64,000 nucleotides of DNA from Paratissierella sp033809995 (GCA_033809995.1 JAPXKQ010000002.1:39155-103154); one strand, 5' to 3'. Shown: positions 26,375-34,500, numbered from the stretch's first letter. The notes: generated from the sequence alone by a model not told the origin. Translations and numbers: made by a program.

Positions 26375-28124
26375 CTATATCCTTAATATCCCTATTATTT
26401 AATATAATAGGGGTACTTTTATTTTTAAAATCTTTTTCAGAGATTTGCCATGTGTGAGTCTTTAGATTCCTTCTTCTAAATATAATATGATTAAATCTGT
26501 CAGTACTATAGATTCTATAACCTTGACTTAAAGCCTCATTTAAGAATAACGTATCTTCTGATTTGTTTTGATGCTTGAACCTAATTTTTTCAAATATTTC
26601 TTTTTTAAATGTCAAAGTAGAGCCTGCTACATAATCCATGTATCTATTTTCAAATCCTGGGAACCTTAAAATCAATTGATTTGAATCTTCTAAATAGCCA
26701 TATACTGTATATTTACCTACTATGCTGGCATCTGTATAATAAAATGAATTAATTGCATCAATTAAATAATTTGGTCCATAATAATCATCATCATCAAATT
26801 TTGATATAAATTGATAATTTGAATTTTCAACACCAAAATTTAGACATTCTCCTAAAGACTTATTTTCATTAATCTTATAAATCCTGATGTCATCTCTAAA
26901 GCTAACAAAACTTTCCCATAATTTTTGATTAATAGAGTTATTATTGATTATTATAATTAGCTCTTTAGTATTATAATTTTGATTTATATAATTTGAAATA
27001 ATATTTTCAAGAGAGAATTTTCTGTTTGTAACTGTTATTACACTTACACCTTCGCTTTCTTCTTTTTTTGATTCAATATTTAGAACTTCCAATATTGTAT
27101 TTAATCTGTGCCTATAGGTATGATTATTTAGAATATTCCTCAAGCCTAGAATAGATATTTTATCTAATAATTCCTTATTACTCAACAAACTTGACAATTC
27201 TTTTATTGTTTCATCTTTATTATTTACTAAACGGACAATACCTTTAAAATAATTTTCCATACCTAGCGAATATGAGCTAATCACAGGAATACCACTACCA
27301 AGGGATTCAAAAACTCTTCTGGAAAAATTTGTTGGACTATCATCAACGGAATTTGAATTAAGAAGAACATGATATTTTTTGTATTCCTTGACCATATCTG
27401 AATAGTCCAAACCTCTTACTATATAGGGTTTATATTTTTCTGGGAATTTGTTTTTGCTATAGGGTGAATTATAAAACCTATCATAAATTGTGAGTCCAAA
27501 TTTAGATGCACCATCAAGCAAATATTCCATTTGATAACACCTATGTGGAAACTTATTATACCAACCTCCTGGGAATATGATATTCCCTTTCTTTTCTCTA
27601 TCTTTATCAATTGGATTATGAAGTTTAGGTTGAGCAGCAAAGGGAAGTAAATATATATTATCTGTTTTCAGAATATCCTTATACTTACTTATGCAATTTT
27701 CATCTGTTGTAAATATATATTGAAACAGAGATGCTGCATCAATAAATGCATCAAAATCATAGGGGTCCTCCTTAGCCCAAAACACAGTTGGGATACCTTG
27801 CAAATTACAATATTTGATAATTTTCTCTAAGGTTTTATCCTTTGATTTTGAATAGTACGGGATTTTATTGATCCATTCATTATTAATTCCTTCCCATGCT
27901 GCTTCAACAAATAAAAAATCAGGGTCTACCCTATCAATTATCATTTTCCAATTACTAATACCTAATTGATATAGATTTGCTTCATATTTAAAACAATTAT
28001 AACTAAACTCATCTAGTATAGAGACAATATTTATATTGGATTCATTTTTTAATCCAAGATCTATATTATATTTTCTTTTAAATAATTCGAGAAATTTATT
28101 TATTGTAAAGGTCTTATTATCCAT
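26364..28124 (-). CDS. CgeB-like glycosyltransferase fused to a GT2 domain
   Basis: 586 residues in two parts. Residues ~1-350 resemble CgeB/GT-B spore-maturation glycosyltransferases: PDFLFVEAAWEGI, FWAKEDPYDFDAF, TTDENCISKYK and the donor-site helix FSRRVFESLGSGIPVISS. Residues ~358-586 are a GT-A family 2 domain: SVITVTNRKFSLENII, the DXD-like FDDDDYYGPNYL, VAGSTLTFKKEIF. No transmembrane segment or signal peptide. It starts 1 bp after the upstream dehydrogenase gene, so the two are co-transcribed. CgeB proteins act in mother-cell glycosylation of the spore surface; that role is inferred here. Confidence 0.82.
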   Translation of the reverse strand: MDNKTFTINKFLELFKRKYNIDLGLKNESNINIVSILDEFSYNCFKYEANLYQLGISNWKMIIDRVDPDFLFVEAAWEGINNEWINKIPYYSKSKDKTLEKIIKYCNLQGIPTVFWAKEDPYDFDAFIDAASLFQYIFTTDENCISKYKDILKTDNIYLLPFAAQPKLHNPIDKDREKKGNIIFPGGWYNKFPHRCYQMEYLLDGASKFGLTIYDRFYNSPYSKNKFPEKYKPYIVRGLDYSDMVKEYKKYHVLLNSNSVDDSPTNFSRRVFESLGSGIPVISSYSLGMENYFKGIVRLVNNKDETIKELSSLLSNKELLDKISILGLRNILNNHTYRHRLNTILEVLNIESKKEESEGVSVITVTNRKFSLENIISNYINQNYNTKELIIIINNNSINQKLWESFVSFRDDIRIYKINENKSLGECLNFGVENSNYQFISKFDDDDYYGPNYLIDAINSFYYTDASIVGKYTVYGYLEDSNQLILRFPGFENRYMDYVAGSTLTFKKEIFEKIRFKHQNKSEDTLFLNEALSQGYRIYSTDRFNHIIFRRRNLKTHTWQISEKDFKNKSTPIILNNRDIKDIVNV

Positions 28125-28125
28125 A

Positions 28126-29370
28126 TCAAACCTCTTTAAATAATTTAATAATTTTTATACCATCATCTAAAGTGCTCTTATCTATTAAATTTACACCATC
28201 AAAAATAATTTTAGTTTTCATTAAAGAAATATATTTGTTGTAGTTAAATTCTACAAATTCATTATGATTCACTAAAATCATCAATAAATTAGCATCTTTT
28301 AGAGTTTCTATGCCAAAATTTAAATCGTGATTATAAACCACAGGATCAAAAATTCGGACTTCTATATTTTCATTCCTAAGATAATTAAATATTTCCGTTG
28401 AAGGACTATTACGTATGTCATTTGAATTTCCTTTGTATGCAAGACCCCACAAAGCTACAACTGGATTATCATAACAGTGTAATATTTTAATAACTTTTTC
28501 TGTAATAATTTTTGGCATATTATCATTGATTTTTCTTGATAAGGTAATTATCTTTGTATAATCTGAATAGTCAGTAGAAATAAAATAACTATCTACAGGT
28601 AAACAATGACCACCAACCCCTATACCAGGCTTTAATATATTTACCCTAGGATGTTTGTTGGCAAGTTCAATGACTTTATAAACATCTAAATTAAGTTTAG
28701 AACATAATAATGCTAATTCGTTAGCAAAGGCAATATTAATATCTCTATATGAATTTTCAATTAATTTAATTAATTCAACTATATCTACATTCTCAGTAAT
28801 AATTTCTCCCTTTACAAAACTTTGATAAAATGACTTAGCTTTATCTTGACATTTTTTTGTGCTTCCGCCAATTACCCTAGAATTACTAATAAGTTCATAT
28901 ACTATATTGTTGGGCATAACCCTTTCCGGACAATAAGCTAGAAATATGTCATCCCCAACTTTTAGACCTTGTCCTTCAAGTAGTGGCTTAACAATATTAT
29001 TTGTAGTACCTGGTGGTATAGTTGATTCTATTATTATTAAATTATCCTTTTCTACTAAATCTAAAATACTATTTAATGCAGATAATAAGTGGCTTAAGTC
29101 AGCAGATTTATCGTCTTTAAGTGGGGTGGGTGTACAAATAATGAAAACATCAGCCTTTACTGCCTCATTGCTAAAGTGTAAGTTATTAGAATCTAAATTT
29201 TTATTTATTAGTTCAACAAGATCCTTCTCATTAGTTATAAACTCCCTATTTATCAATTTATTTAAATATTCTTTATTAACATCGACTCCAACTACATTAA
29301 AACCGTTATTAGCTAATATTCCTGCAGTGGGTAAACCTATATATCCAACTCCTAAAACACATACTTTCAT
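28126..29370 (-). CDS. wecC: UDP-N-acetyl-D-mannosamine dehydrogenase (WecC-type nucleotide-sugar dehydrogenase)
   Basis: 414 residues of the UDP-glucose/GDP-mannose dehydrogenase superfamily. N-terminal NAD site VCVLGVGYIGLPTAGILA, IESTIPPGTT, CPERVMPNN, the central dimer helix LIKLIENSYRDINIAFANELA and the catalytic Cys in GVGGHCLPVDSYF. The pattern IPPGTT plus GVGGHCLPVDSYF favours UDP-ManNAc or UDP-HexNAc over UDP-glucose substrates. It would supply an acidic HexNAcA sugar donor to the adjacent glycosyltransferases. A CATATTATG motif precedes the gene on the minus strand. Confidence 0.85.
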   Translation of the reverse strand: MKVCVLGVGYIGLPTAGILANNGFNVVGVDVNKEYLNKLINREFITNEKDLVELINKNLDSNNLHFSNEAVKADVFIICTPTPLKDDKSADLSHLLSALNSILDLVEKDNLIIIESTIPPGTTNNIVKPLLEGQGLKVGDDIFLAYCPERVMPNNIVYELISNSRVIGGSTKKCQDKAKSFYQSFVKGEIITENVDIVELIKLIENSYRDINIAFANELALLCSKLNLDVYKVIELANKHPRVNILKPGIGVGGHCLPVDSYFISTDYSDYTKIITLSRKINDNMPKIITEKVIKILHCYDNPVVALWGLAYKGNSNDIRNSPSTEIFNYLRNENIEVRIFDPVVYNHDLNFGIETLKDANLLMILVNHNEFVEFNYNKYISLMKTKIIFDGVNLIDKSTLDDGIKIIKLFKEV

Positions 29371-29411
29371 TAATACACCTTCTTATGAATTTATTAAGGG
29401 TCTTTTCATTC

Positions 29412-29420
29412 CATAATATG
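29412..29420 (-). promoter_or_regulatory. CATATTATG motif upstream of the wecC-type gene
   Basis: Read on the minus strand, CATATTATG resembles the -10 of sigma-E/sigma-K class promoters (CATA followed by a T-rich end). It lies about 42 bases before the start codon. No convincing -35 was seen. Confidence 0.35.
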
Positions 29421-29426
29421 TGAGAA

Positions 29427-30122
29427 CTAGTTTACTTGCCACAAATTAGAGAAGTCAACTTTGATAGGTGTCTTAATTAGATTAATACATTCCCTTAACA
29501 AATAATTGTTATCTATTTTCCATGTATGATATGTTTTATTACCCCTTATATATACATAATCATTTCTATCATTAGAAAATATTTTAAAGTTGTTTCTTAA
29601 AGCGTCGTTGCAGAAGTCTACATCCTCACCAAGATTTTTATCTCTAAATTTAACATGTTGAAATATATCCTTCTTAAATAAAAGTGTTGAACCTGCAACC
29701 CTCCCACAAAATTTATTTTCCTTACTAGAAAATTTAAGACCTATTAAGTTTTCATTCTTAAAATATATATAAAAACAAGTTTTACCAACAATATCACTAT
29801 TTGAATTTATTAAACTATCATATGAATTTTTAAGATAATAAGGACCATAATAATCGTCATCATCGAATTTAGCTATAATATCATATTTGGCTTTTGATAT
29901 TCCAAAATTTAAACTCCTACCAAGACTTATTCTACTTCCTAAATTGTAAACTGATATATTCTTATGAGTGTTTATTATTTTTCTCCAATTATATAAGTCA
30001 GGATTATCATGATTAAGCAAAACAATTAATTCTTTTTCCTGATAATTTTGTCTTAAAAAGTTTTCAATTATATTATTTGCATTAGATTTTCTACTCGTTG
30101 GTGTTAAGACAGTTATTGACAT
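29427..30122 (-). CDS. Family 2 glycosyltransferase, stand-alone paralogue
   Basis: 231 residues from the ATG at 30122, chosen because AAGGAG lies 9 nt upstream; a TTG three codons earlier has no room for a ribosome binding site. GT-A fold: SITVLTPTSRKSNANNII at the start, the donor/metal site KFDDDDYYGPYYL, and GRVAGSTLLFKKDIF. It aligns along its length with the C-terminal GT2 domain of the CgeB-like protein 1.3 kb away (shared FDDDDYYGP, VAGSTL, GEDVDF/SEDTLF, HTWKI/HTWQI), so one arose from the other. Specificity unknown; spore-surface glycan synthesis is inferred. Confidence 0.82.
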   Translation of the reverse strand: MSITVLTPTSRKSNANNIIENFLRQNYQEKELIVLLNHDNPDLYNWRKIINTHKNISVYNLGSRISLGRSLNFGISKAKYDIIAKFDDDDYYGPYYLKNSYDSLINSNSDIVGKTCFYIYFKNENLIGLKFSSKENKFCGRVAGSTLLFKKDIFQHVKFRDKNLGEDVDFCNDALRNNFKIFSNDRNDYVYIRGNKTYHTWKIDNNYLLRECINLIKTPIKVDFSNLWQVN

Positions 30123-30142
30123 AAATTTCAACTCCTTAACAC

Positions 30143-30151
30143 CATAATATG
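30143..30151 (-). promoter_or_regulatory. CATATTATG motif upstream of the stand-alone GT2 gene
   Basis: The same nonamer as before the dehydrogenase gene, here about 20 bases before the ATG on the minus strand. It is consistent with a sporulation-type -10; the -35 is not recognisable. Confidence 0.35.
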
Positions 30152-30174
30152 AAAATATGCTAAATTAGGAACAT

Positions 30175-30214
30175 AAAAATCCCTTCAGAATAATTTATAC
30201 TGGAGGGATTTTTT
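30175..30214 (+). promoter_or_regulatory. Terminator-like hairpin containing the SD of the DUF3343 gene
   Basis: AAAAATCCCTTCAG (30175-30188) pairs with CTGGAGGGATTTTT (30200-30213), 14 bp with one G-T pair. The SD GGAGGG is in the 3' arm and the T-run ends at the ATG at 30215. The hairpin could terminate read-through or mask the ribosome binding site. Confidence 0.65.
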
Positions 30215-30496
30215 ATGAATAGTAAAGATTATTATTTATTAGTGTTTGAATCAAGAAACCATATTCTATATTTACAATCTAGCCTAGAAGCCAAGGGACA
30301 AAATTATTTTCAGTTAGTATCAGCACCTTGTGGTTTAAAATCAGGATATGGCTGTAATTATGCACTTAAAATTACAAATAAAAATTATTTCCCAATGCTA
30401 AAGAATGAAATTCAAAGATTAAATTTAGGAAATTCAAAAATGTTTTTAGTAGTTAGAAAAGACAATAAGTCTAGTTACAAGGAAATTCAATTTTAG
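30215..30496 (+). CDS. DUF3343 protein (putative Se/S carrier-like)
   Basis: 93 residues. The sequence KDYYLLVFESRNHILYLQSSLEAKG followed by VSAPCGLKSGYGCNYALKI matches the DUF3343 family, small proteins described as putative selenium or sulfur carrier-like, with Cys residues near 45 and 51. The only available SD is inside the stem of the hairpin just upstream. It lies alone on the + strand between minus-strand genes and ends abutting the convergent downstream gene with no gap. Function is not established; iscS/iscU lie 2 kb downstream but in a separate unit. Confidence 0.75.
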   Translation: MNSKDYYLLVFESRNHILYLQSSLEAKGQNYFQLVSAPCGLKSGYGCNYALKITNKNYFPMLKNEIQRLNLGNSKMFLVVRKDNKSSYKEIQF

Positions 30497-31588
30497 CTAA
30501 TTAAAAAGTTTTTTTAAAAAAGAGTTTTTTTGATTATTTTCATCGATTTCTGCAATCTTGGATTTAATAAAAAGCAACTCTTCAAGAACATTATTTAATA
30601 ACATTTTTAATTCTTTTTGGTTATTTATTATTTGATCTATTTTTGTATTGTCCATATCCTCTTCACTTATTCTAAATTTTGCTTGCGTGTCAATTTTATT
30701 TTTAAATTTTGTTTGTTTATCTATTTTTTCATCAACAATAATTTCTTTTTCTATGGTATTTGATATTGCACTACTATCTTTAAAGTATTTCCAGTTTAGC
30801 CCGTAATCGAAACTATTAATAATGGTGTAGTAAATTTCATCACCGTATATCAAACTGATTATATCTCTATCTTGTTTTAAAATCCCTTTTGGCACAGAAG
30901 ATTTTATTTTCAATGAATTAATTTCTAGCCATTTAAATTTTTCTTTGCCAGATGAACTCATTCGAAAATATTTTAATATATAGGTATTGGGATTTTCTTC
31001 CCACCAAATTGCGTGAACATTATCTAATGTATCAACTAAAACAAAGGGGTTTTCATTGAATTTGTCATCTGGAGACATTTTAACAGGGTCCCTTAGCCAA
31101 CTACCTTTATGGGGGCTATAATAGGTATAATATACATAAGACAAATCATTTACTATTGTATTGTACAAAAGATGAATATTTCCAACGGAATCAAAATCTA
31201 CTGAAAAAGAAGTTTTAGACTTTTTAGATATATATCTTATGATATCATATCTACTTTCTATTGTATCCTTATAAACTACGTGGTGAAGTGTGAAAATATT
31301 TGAGTTTATATAGTTTGAATAAGCATAAAAGATATTTAGCTTGCCATCTATATATAGTACCTCTATTTGATTATAAAAATTTGATTTAATATCAAATTTA
31401 CCTATTTGTGCCTTTGTCCAAATTCCATTTATAAGAGTACCATAATTTATATCTCCATTTTTAAGTAAGTATACTAAATGTATAGTCTCCTCTTCCAAAG
31501 TATATCCAAATATATAAACCTCTTCTTTTTCTAAGATATCTTTCAGTATATCTTCTATAGATGAAAATTTATATCTTAAATTCTTCAT
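30497..31588 (-). CDS. Hypothetical protein with propeller-like repeats and C-terminal coiled coil
   Basis: 363 residues, not assigned to a named family. Residues ~1-280 contain repeated aromatic strands (VYIFGYTLEEETIHLVYLL, LNIFYAYSNY, IHLLYNTIVNDLSYVYYTYYSP, VHAIWWEENPNTYILKYFRM, GLNWKYFKD), the pattern of a sialidase/BNR-like beta-propeller. Residues ~300-360 are a charged helix with ELKMLLNNVLEELLFIKSKIAEID, a likely coiled coil. There is no signal peptide. A sigma-E-like promoter (TAATATT, 14 nt, CATATTAT) precedes it, so a spore-coat-associated role is a reasonable guess. Confidence 0.6.
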   Translation of the reverse strand: MKNLRYKFSSIEDILKDILEKEEVYIFGYTLEEETIHLVYLLKNGDINYGTLINGIWTKAQIGKFDIKSNFYNQIEVLYIDGKLNIFYAYSNYINSNIFTLHHVVYKDTIESRYDIIRYISKKSKTSFSVDFDSVGNIHLLYNTIVNDLSYVYYTYYSPHKGSWLRDPVKMSPDDKFNENPFVLVDTLDNVHAIWWEENPNTYILKYFRMSSSGKEKFKWLEINSLKIKSSVPKGILKQDRDIISLIYGDEIYYTIINSFDYGLNWKYFKDSSAISNTIEKEIIVDEKIDKQTKFKNKIDTQAKFRISEEDMDNTKIDQIINNQKELKMLLNNVLEELLFIKSKIAEIDENNQKNSFLKKLFN

Positions 31589-31626
31589 TAAATCCCCCCA
31601 ATTTATTCACAATATTTTCTACATTA

Positions 31627-31656
31627 CATAATATGATATTAGCTGTGAAAATATTA
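31627..31656 (-). promoter_or_regulatory. Sigma-E-like promoter for the propeller-like gene
   Basis: On the minus strand, TAATATT is followed by 14 nt and CATATTATG (31635-31627). This agrees with the sigma-E pattern kmATATT-N14-CATA-type -10. The reverse face (CATAATATG) points towards the divergent gene at 31676. Confidence 0.45.
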
Positions 31657-31675
31657 AAATTAAGGAGTGAAAAAC

Positions 31676-32293
31676 ATGACTGATAAACTAGACAACGATG
31701 GGAAAGTAGTTGAAGCTTTACAGGAATTAGAACTAGATTGTATCATAGCAGATAAAGTATTTGCAAGTTGTCAACAAAGAGAGTGTTTTCCAAATATTGA
31801 AGTAAATATAGATAATCGTACCTTTGGTAGAATTAGATTTAGACCAGGTTTTATAGTACCAGGTACTCTAATAGTAACTGATATTCAAAATCAACCTAAT
31901 TTTAGGAGAGTAAGATTTACAGTAAGAATACCATTCCAAGTACTTGATGAAAATGGAAATGTTATTACTGAAGGATTTTTACCAGATATTCATAAAGATA
32001 TAATACTATTTATTCCTGATGCTAGAGATGAATTTGAATTTAGAATAGTGGTTGAAACAAGTTCAGTATTATTAGCACCACCAGTTATTACTGGCAATAC
32101 TGTAAGCTTTACAGTTGGAGTATTTTTAATAACTAAGGTAGTAGGAACAGTTCAATTATTGATACCAACTTTCGGCTATTGTCCAGAGCCACCATTCTGT
32201 AGTGAATTTAGCCCAACAGATATCTGTGAAACATTTGATTATGCAGAATTCCCAGAATTCTTCCCACCACAAATGAATGATATAATTGGCTAA
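31676..32293 (+). CDS. Hypothetical Cys-containing protein, probable spore-surface type
   Basis: 205 residues from the ATG at 31676, with AAGGAG at 31662-31667. I do not recognise a named family with certainty. Visible features: LDCIIADKVFASCQQRECFPNIEV near residues 24-48 with two Cys, a beta-rich middle (RVRFTVRIPFQVLDENGNVITEGFLPDI), and a C-terminus with spaced Cys/Pro (FGYCPEPPFCSEFSPTDIC). Acidic overall, no signal peptide. The layout resembles clostridial spore-coat or exosporium-associated proteins. It is divergent from a gene with a sigma-E-like promoter and is followed by a perfect terminator, so it is monocistronic. Confidence 0.6.
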   Translation: MTDKLDNDGKVVEALQELELDCIIADKVFASCQQRECFPNIEVNIDNRTFGRIRFRPGFIVPGTLIVTDIQNQPNFRRVRFTVRIPFQVLDENGNVITEGFLPDIHKDIILFIPDARDEFEFRIVVETSSVLLAPPVITGNTVSFTVGVFLITKVVGTVQLLIPTFGYCPEPPFCSEFSPTDICETFDYAEFPEFFPPQMNDIIG

Positions 32294-32326
32294 AAGAGGA
32301 GTTAACCTTAGTTAACTCCTCTTTTA
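32292..32326 (+). terminator. Strong intrinsic terminator
   Basis: A perfect 15-bp stem, AAAAGAGGAGTTAAC (32292-32306) and GTTAACTCCTCTTTT (32311-32325), with a CTTA loop. It ends the preceding monocistronic gene, whose stop overlaps its first bases. Confidence 0.92.
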
Positions 32327-32342
32327 TGCGAAAAAAAGAATG

Positions 32343-32404
32343 TTGACAAATTTACTTGGGTATAATATACTATGATGGAAATCCAACCAAATAGGTTGGG
32401 ATTA
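32343..32404 (+). promoter_or_regulatory. iscR promoter with inverted-repeat operator
   Basis: TTGACA (32343-32348), a 17-nt spacer and TATACT (32366-32371). Just downstream of the expected start point an inverted repeat (AATCCAACC, 4-5 nt, GGTTGGGATT, 32380-32403) is well placed for autorepression by an Rrf2-type regulator. Confidence 0.65.
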
Positions 32405-32419
32405 CAAAGGGGTGGAAAA

Positions 32420-32833
32420 ATGCGTTTATCTACTAGAGGAAGATATGGGCTTATGGCCATGTTTCAACTAGCTTTAGAATTTGGCCAGGGTCCTATATCG
32501 TTAAAATATATAGCTGAAAAACAGGAGCTATCAGAAAATTACTTAGAACAATTGTTTTCATCATTAAGAAAAGATGGACTAATTAATAGTGTAAGAGGTG
32601 CACAAGGAGGGTATTTATTGTCTCGAGGCCCTAGTGAGATAACTGTAGGTCAAGTTCTAAGATCTTTAGAGGGGCATCTAGCACCTGCCGATTGCATTAT
32701 TGAGGATTTAAATGAGTGCTCAAAAGTGGATGGTTGTGCAACAAAATTAGTTTTAATGAAGATTAAAAACAGTATTGATAATGTGGTGGATTCAATTACG
32801 TTGCAAGATATGATTGATGATACTATAATATAA
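32420..32833 (+). CDS. iscR: Rrf2 family transcriptional regulator, IscR-like
   Basis: 137 residues from the ATG at 32420 (GGGGTGG upstream). Winged helix: MRLSTRGRYGLMAMFQLA, SLKYIAEKQELSENYLEQLFSSLRKDGLINSVRGAQGGYLL. Three Cys in ADCIIEDLNECSKVDGCAT (C-x7-C-x5-C) occupy the region where IscR binds a [2Fe-2S] cluster. The Bacillus homologue CymR at the equivalent locus lacks these Cys, so IscR-type sensing is more likely. It precedes iscS and iscU and probably controls them; an inverted repeat lies between promoter and start. Confidence 0.88.
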   Translation: MRLSTRGRYGLMAMFQLALEFGQGPISLKYIAEKQELSENYLEQLFSSLRKDGLINSVRGAQGGYLLSRGPSEITVGQVLRSLEGHLAPADCIIEDLNECSKVDGCATKLVLMKIKNSIDNVVDSITLQDMIDDTII

Positions 32834-32865
32834 ATTCTAGAATAAAATAGTAGGGAGGAAAACAA

Positions 32866-34044
32866 ATGTCAAAATATATATATATGGATAATTCGGCAAC
32901 TACACCAGTGAAAAAAGAAGTATTAGATGAAATGCTTCCTTATTTTACAGAGAAGTATGGTAACCCTTCAAGTATATATTCATTAGGTTCCCAGTCAAAG
33001 GTTGCTATAGAAAAAGCAAGAGAAAAGGTTGCAGGAGCTTTAGGTGCTGATAAAAATGAAATATTTTTTACTGCAGGTGGTTCAGAATCAGACAATTGGG
33101 CAATAAAGGGCATTGCTTTTAAACATAGGAATAAAGGTAATCATATAATAACTACTAAAATAGAGCATCATGCCATATTGCACACATGTGAATACTTACA
33201 AAAAAATGGATTTGAAGTAACATATTTAAATGTTGATAAGGATGGTCTAATAGATTTAGATGAACTTAAAAATGCTATTACTTATAAAACAATATTAATA
33301 TCAATTATGTTTGCTAATAATGAAATAGGTACTATACAACCTATTAAGGAAATAGGTGAGATTGCAAGAAAAGCAAATGTTATATTTCATACAGATGCAG
33401 TTCAAGCTATTGGTCATGTGAAGATTGATGTTAAGGAATTGAATATAGATTTATTATCATTATCTGCACATAAATTTTATGGTCCAAAGGGAATAGGAGC
33501 ACTATATATAAGAAAAGGCCTTCAAATAGACCCACTTATATCAGGCGGAGGACAAGAAAGAAATAAAAGGGCTGGTACTGAAAATGTTCCTGGAATTGTT
33601 GGTTTAGGCAAAGCGATTGAACTAGCCTATGAGAATTTAGAAGAACACAATGAAAAGCTAATAAGACTTAGAGAAAGATTAATAAAAGGAATAGAAGAAA
33701 ATATAAAATATACAAAGCTTAATGGTCACAGAAAAAATAGATTACCTGGGAATGTAAACTTTTGTTTTGAATTTATCGAAGGTGAATCTTTATTATTGAG
33801 TCTTGATATGGAAGGTATTGCAGCTTCAAGTGGTTCGGCTTGTACATCTGGGACATTGGATCCATCTCATGTTCTTTTGGCTATAGGACTACCTCATGAA
33901 ATTGCTCACGGTTCATTGAGATTGACTTTAGGAGATTTTAATACAGAAGAAGAAGTTGATTATGTAATTGAAAAATTGATAACAATCGTAGAAAGATTAA
34001 GAAACATGTCACCACTTTATGATAAAATTAAGGAGGCAAAATAA
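32866..34044 (+). CDS. iscS: Cysteine desulfurase IscS/NifS
   Basis: 392 residues, class V aminotransferase fold. It takes sulfur from L-cysteine for Fe-S cluster assembly and possibly tRNA thiolation. MDNSATTPVKKEVLDEM at the start, FTAGGSESDNWAIKG, and the PLP lysine K203 in LSAHKFYGPKGIGALY. The catalytic Cys is in SSGSACTSGTLDPSHVL, the short active-site loop version seen with NifS-type enzymes. GGGAGG precedes the ATG. It overlaps iscU by one base and follows iscR at 32 bp, forming an isc operon. Confidence 0.96.
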   Translation: MSKYIYMDNSATTPVKKEVLDEMLPYFTEKYGNPSSIYSLGSQSKVAIEKAREKVAGALGADKNEIFFTAGGSESDNWAIKGIAFKHRNKGNHIITTKIEHHAILHTCEYLQKNGFEVTYLNVDKDGLIDLDELKNAITYKTILISIMFANNEIGTIQPIKEIGEIARKANVIFHTDAVQAIGHVKIDVKELNIDLLSLSAHKFYGPKGIGALYIRKGLQIDPLISGGGQERNKRAGTENVPGIVGLGKAIELAYENLEEHNEKLIRLRERLIKGIEENIKYTKLNGHRKNRLPGNVNFCFEFIEGESLLLSLDMEGIAASSGSACTSGTLDPSHVLLAIGLPHEIAHGSLRLTLGDFNTEEEVDYVIEKLITIVERLRNMSPLYDKIKEAK

Positions 34045-34484
34045 TGTATTCAGAAAAAGTTATGGAACATTTCAAAAACCCTAGAAATGTAGGTGAAATA
34101 TTAGATGCAGATGGCGTTGGTGAAGTTGGTAATGCTAAATGTGGAGATATAATGAAAATGTATTTAAAAATAAATGATGGTGTTATAGAGGACGTAAAAT
34201 TCAAAACCTTTGGATGTGGGTCGGCAATTGCATCATCCAGTATGGCTACAGAATTAATAAAAGGTAAGACTATAGAGGAAGCCATGGCTCTTACCAACAA
34301 AGCAGTTGCAGAGGCATTGGACGGACTACCACCAATAAAAATGCATTGCTCCGTATTAGCAGAGCAAGCCATTAAGGCAGCTTTATTAGATTACTCGAAA
34401 AAACATAATGTTCATATTGATGGGCTAGAGGATATAGATTTTGATGAAGACGTTCATGATCACGGAGATATAGAAGAGATATAA
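34044..34484 (+). CDS. iscU: Fe-S cluster assembly scaffold IscU/NifU
   Basis: 146 residues. Receives sulfur from IscS and assembles [2Fe-2S] clusters. The three ligand Cys lie in VGNAKCGDIMKMYLKI, FKTFGCGSAIASSSMATELIKG and IKMHCSVLAEQAIKAAL, with the Asp next to the first (GDI). The C-terminal tail is acidic and His-rich (IDFDEDVHDHGDIEEI). It starts on the last base of the iscS stop (TAATG). Together with iscR and iscS this is a minimal clostridial isc operon, without hscA/hscB. Confidence 0.95.
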   Translation: MYSEKVMEHFKNPRNVGEILDADGVGEVGNAKCGDIMKMYLKINDGVIEDVKFKTFGCGSAIASSSMATELIKGKTIEEAMALTNKAVAEALDGLPPIKMHCSVLAEQAIKAALLDYSKKHNVHIDGLEDIDFDEDVHDHGDIEEI

Positions 34485-34500
34485 ATAGGGGTGTTTTTGT

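Noticed and set aside
28946..29416. 156-codon + strand frame opposite the wecC-type gene
   Set aside because: Antisense to a well-conserved Rossmann dehydrogenase; no supporting signals.
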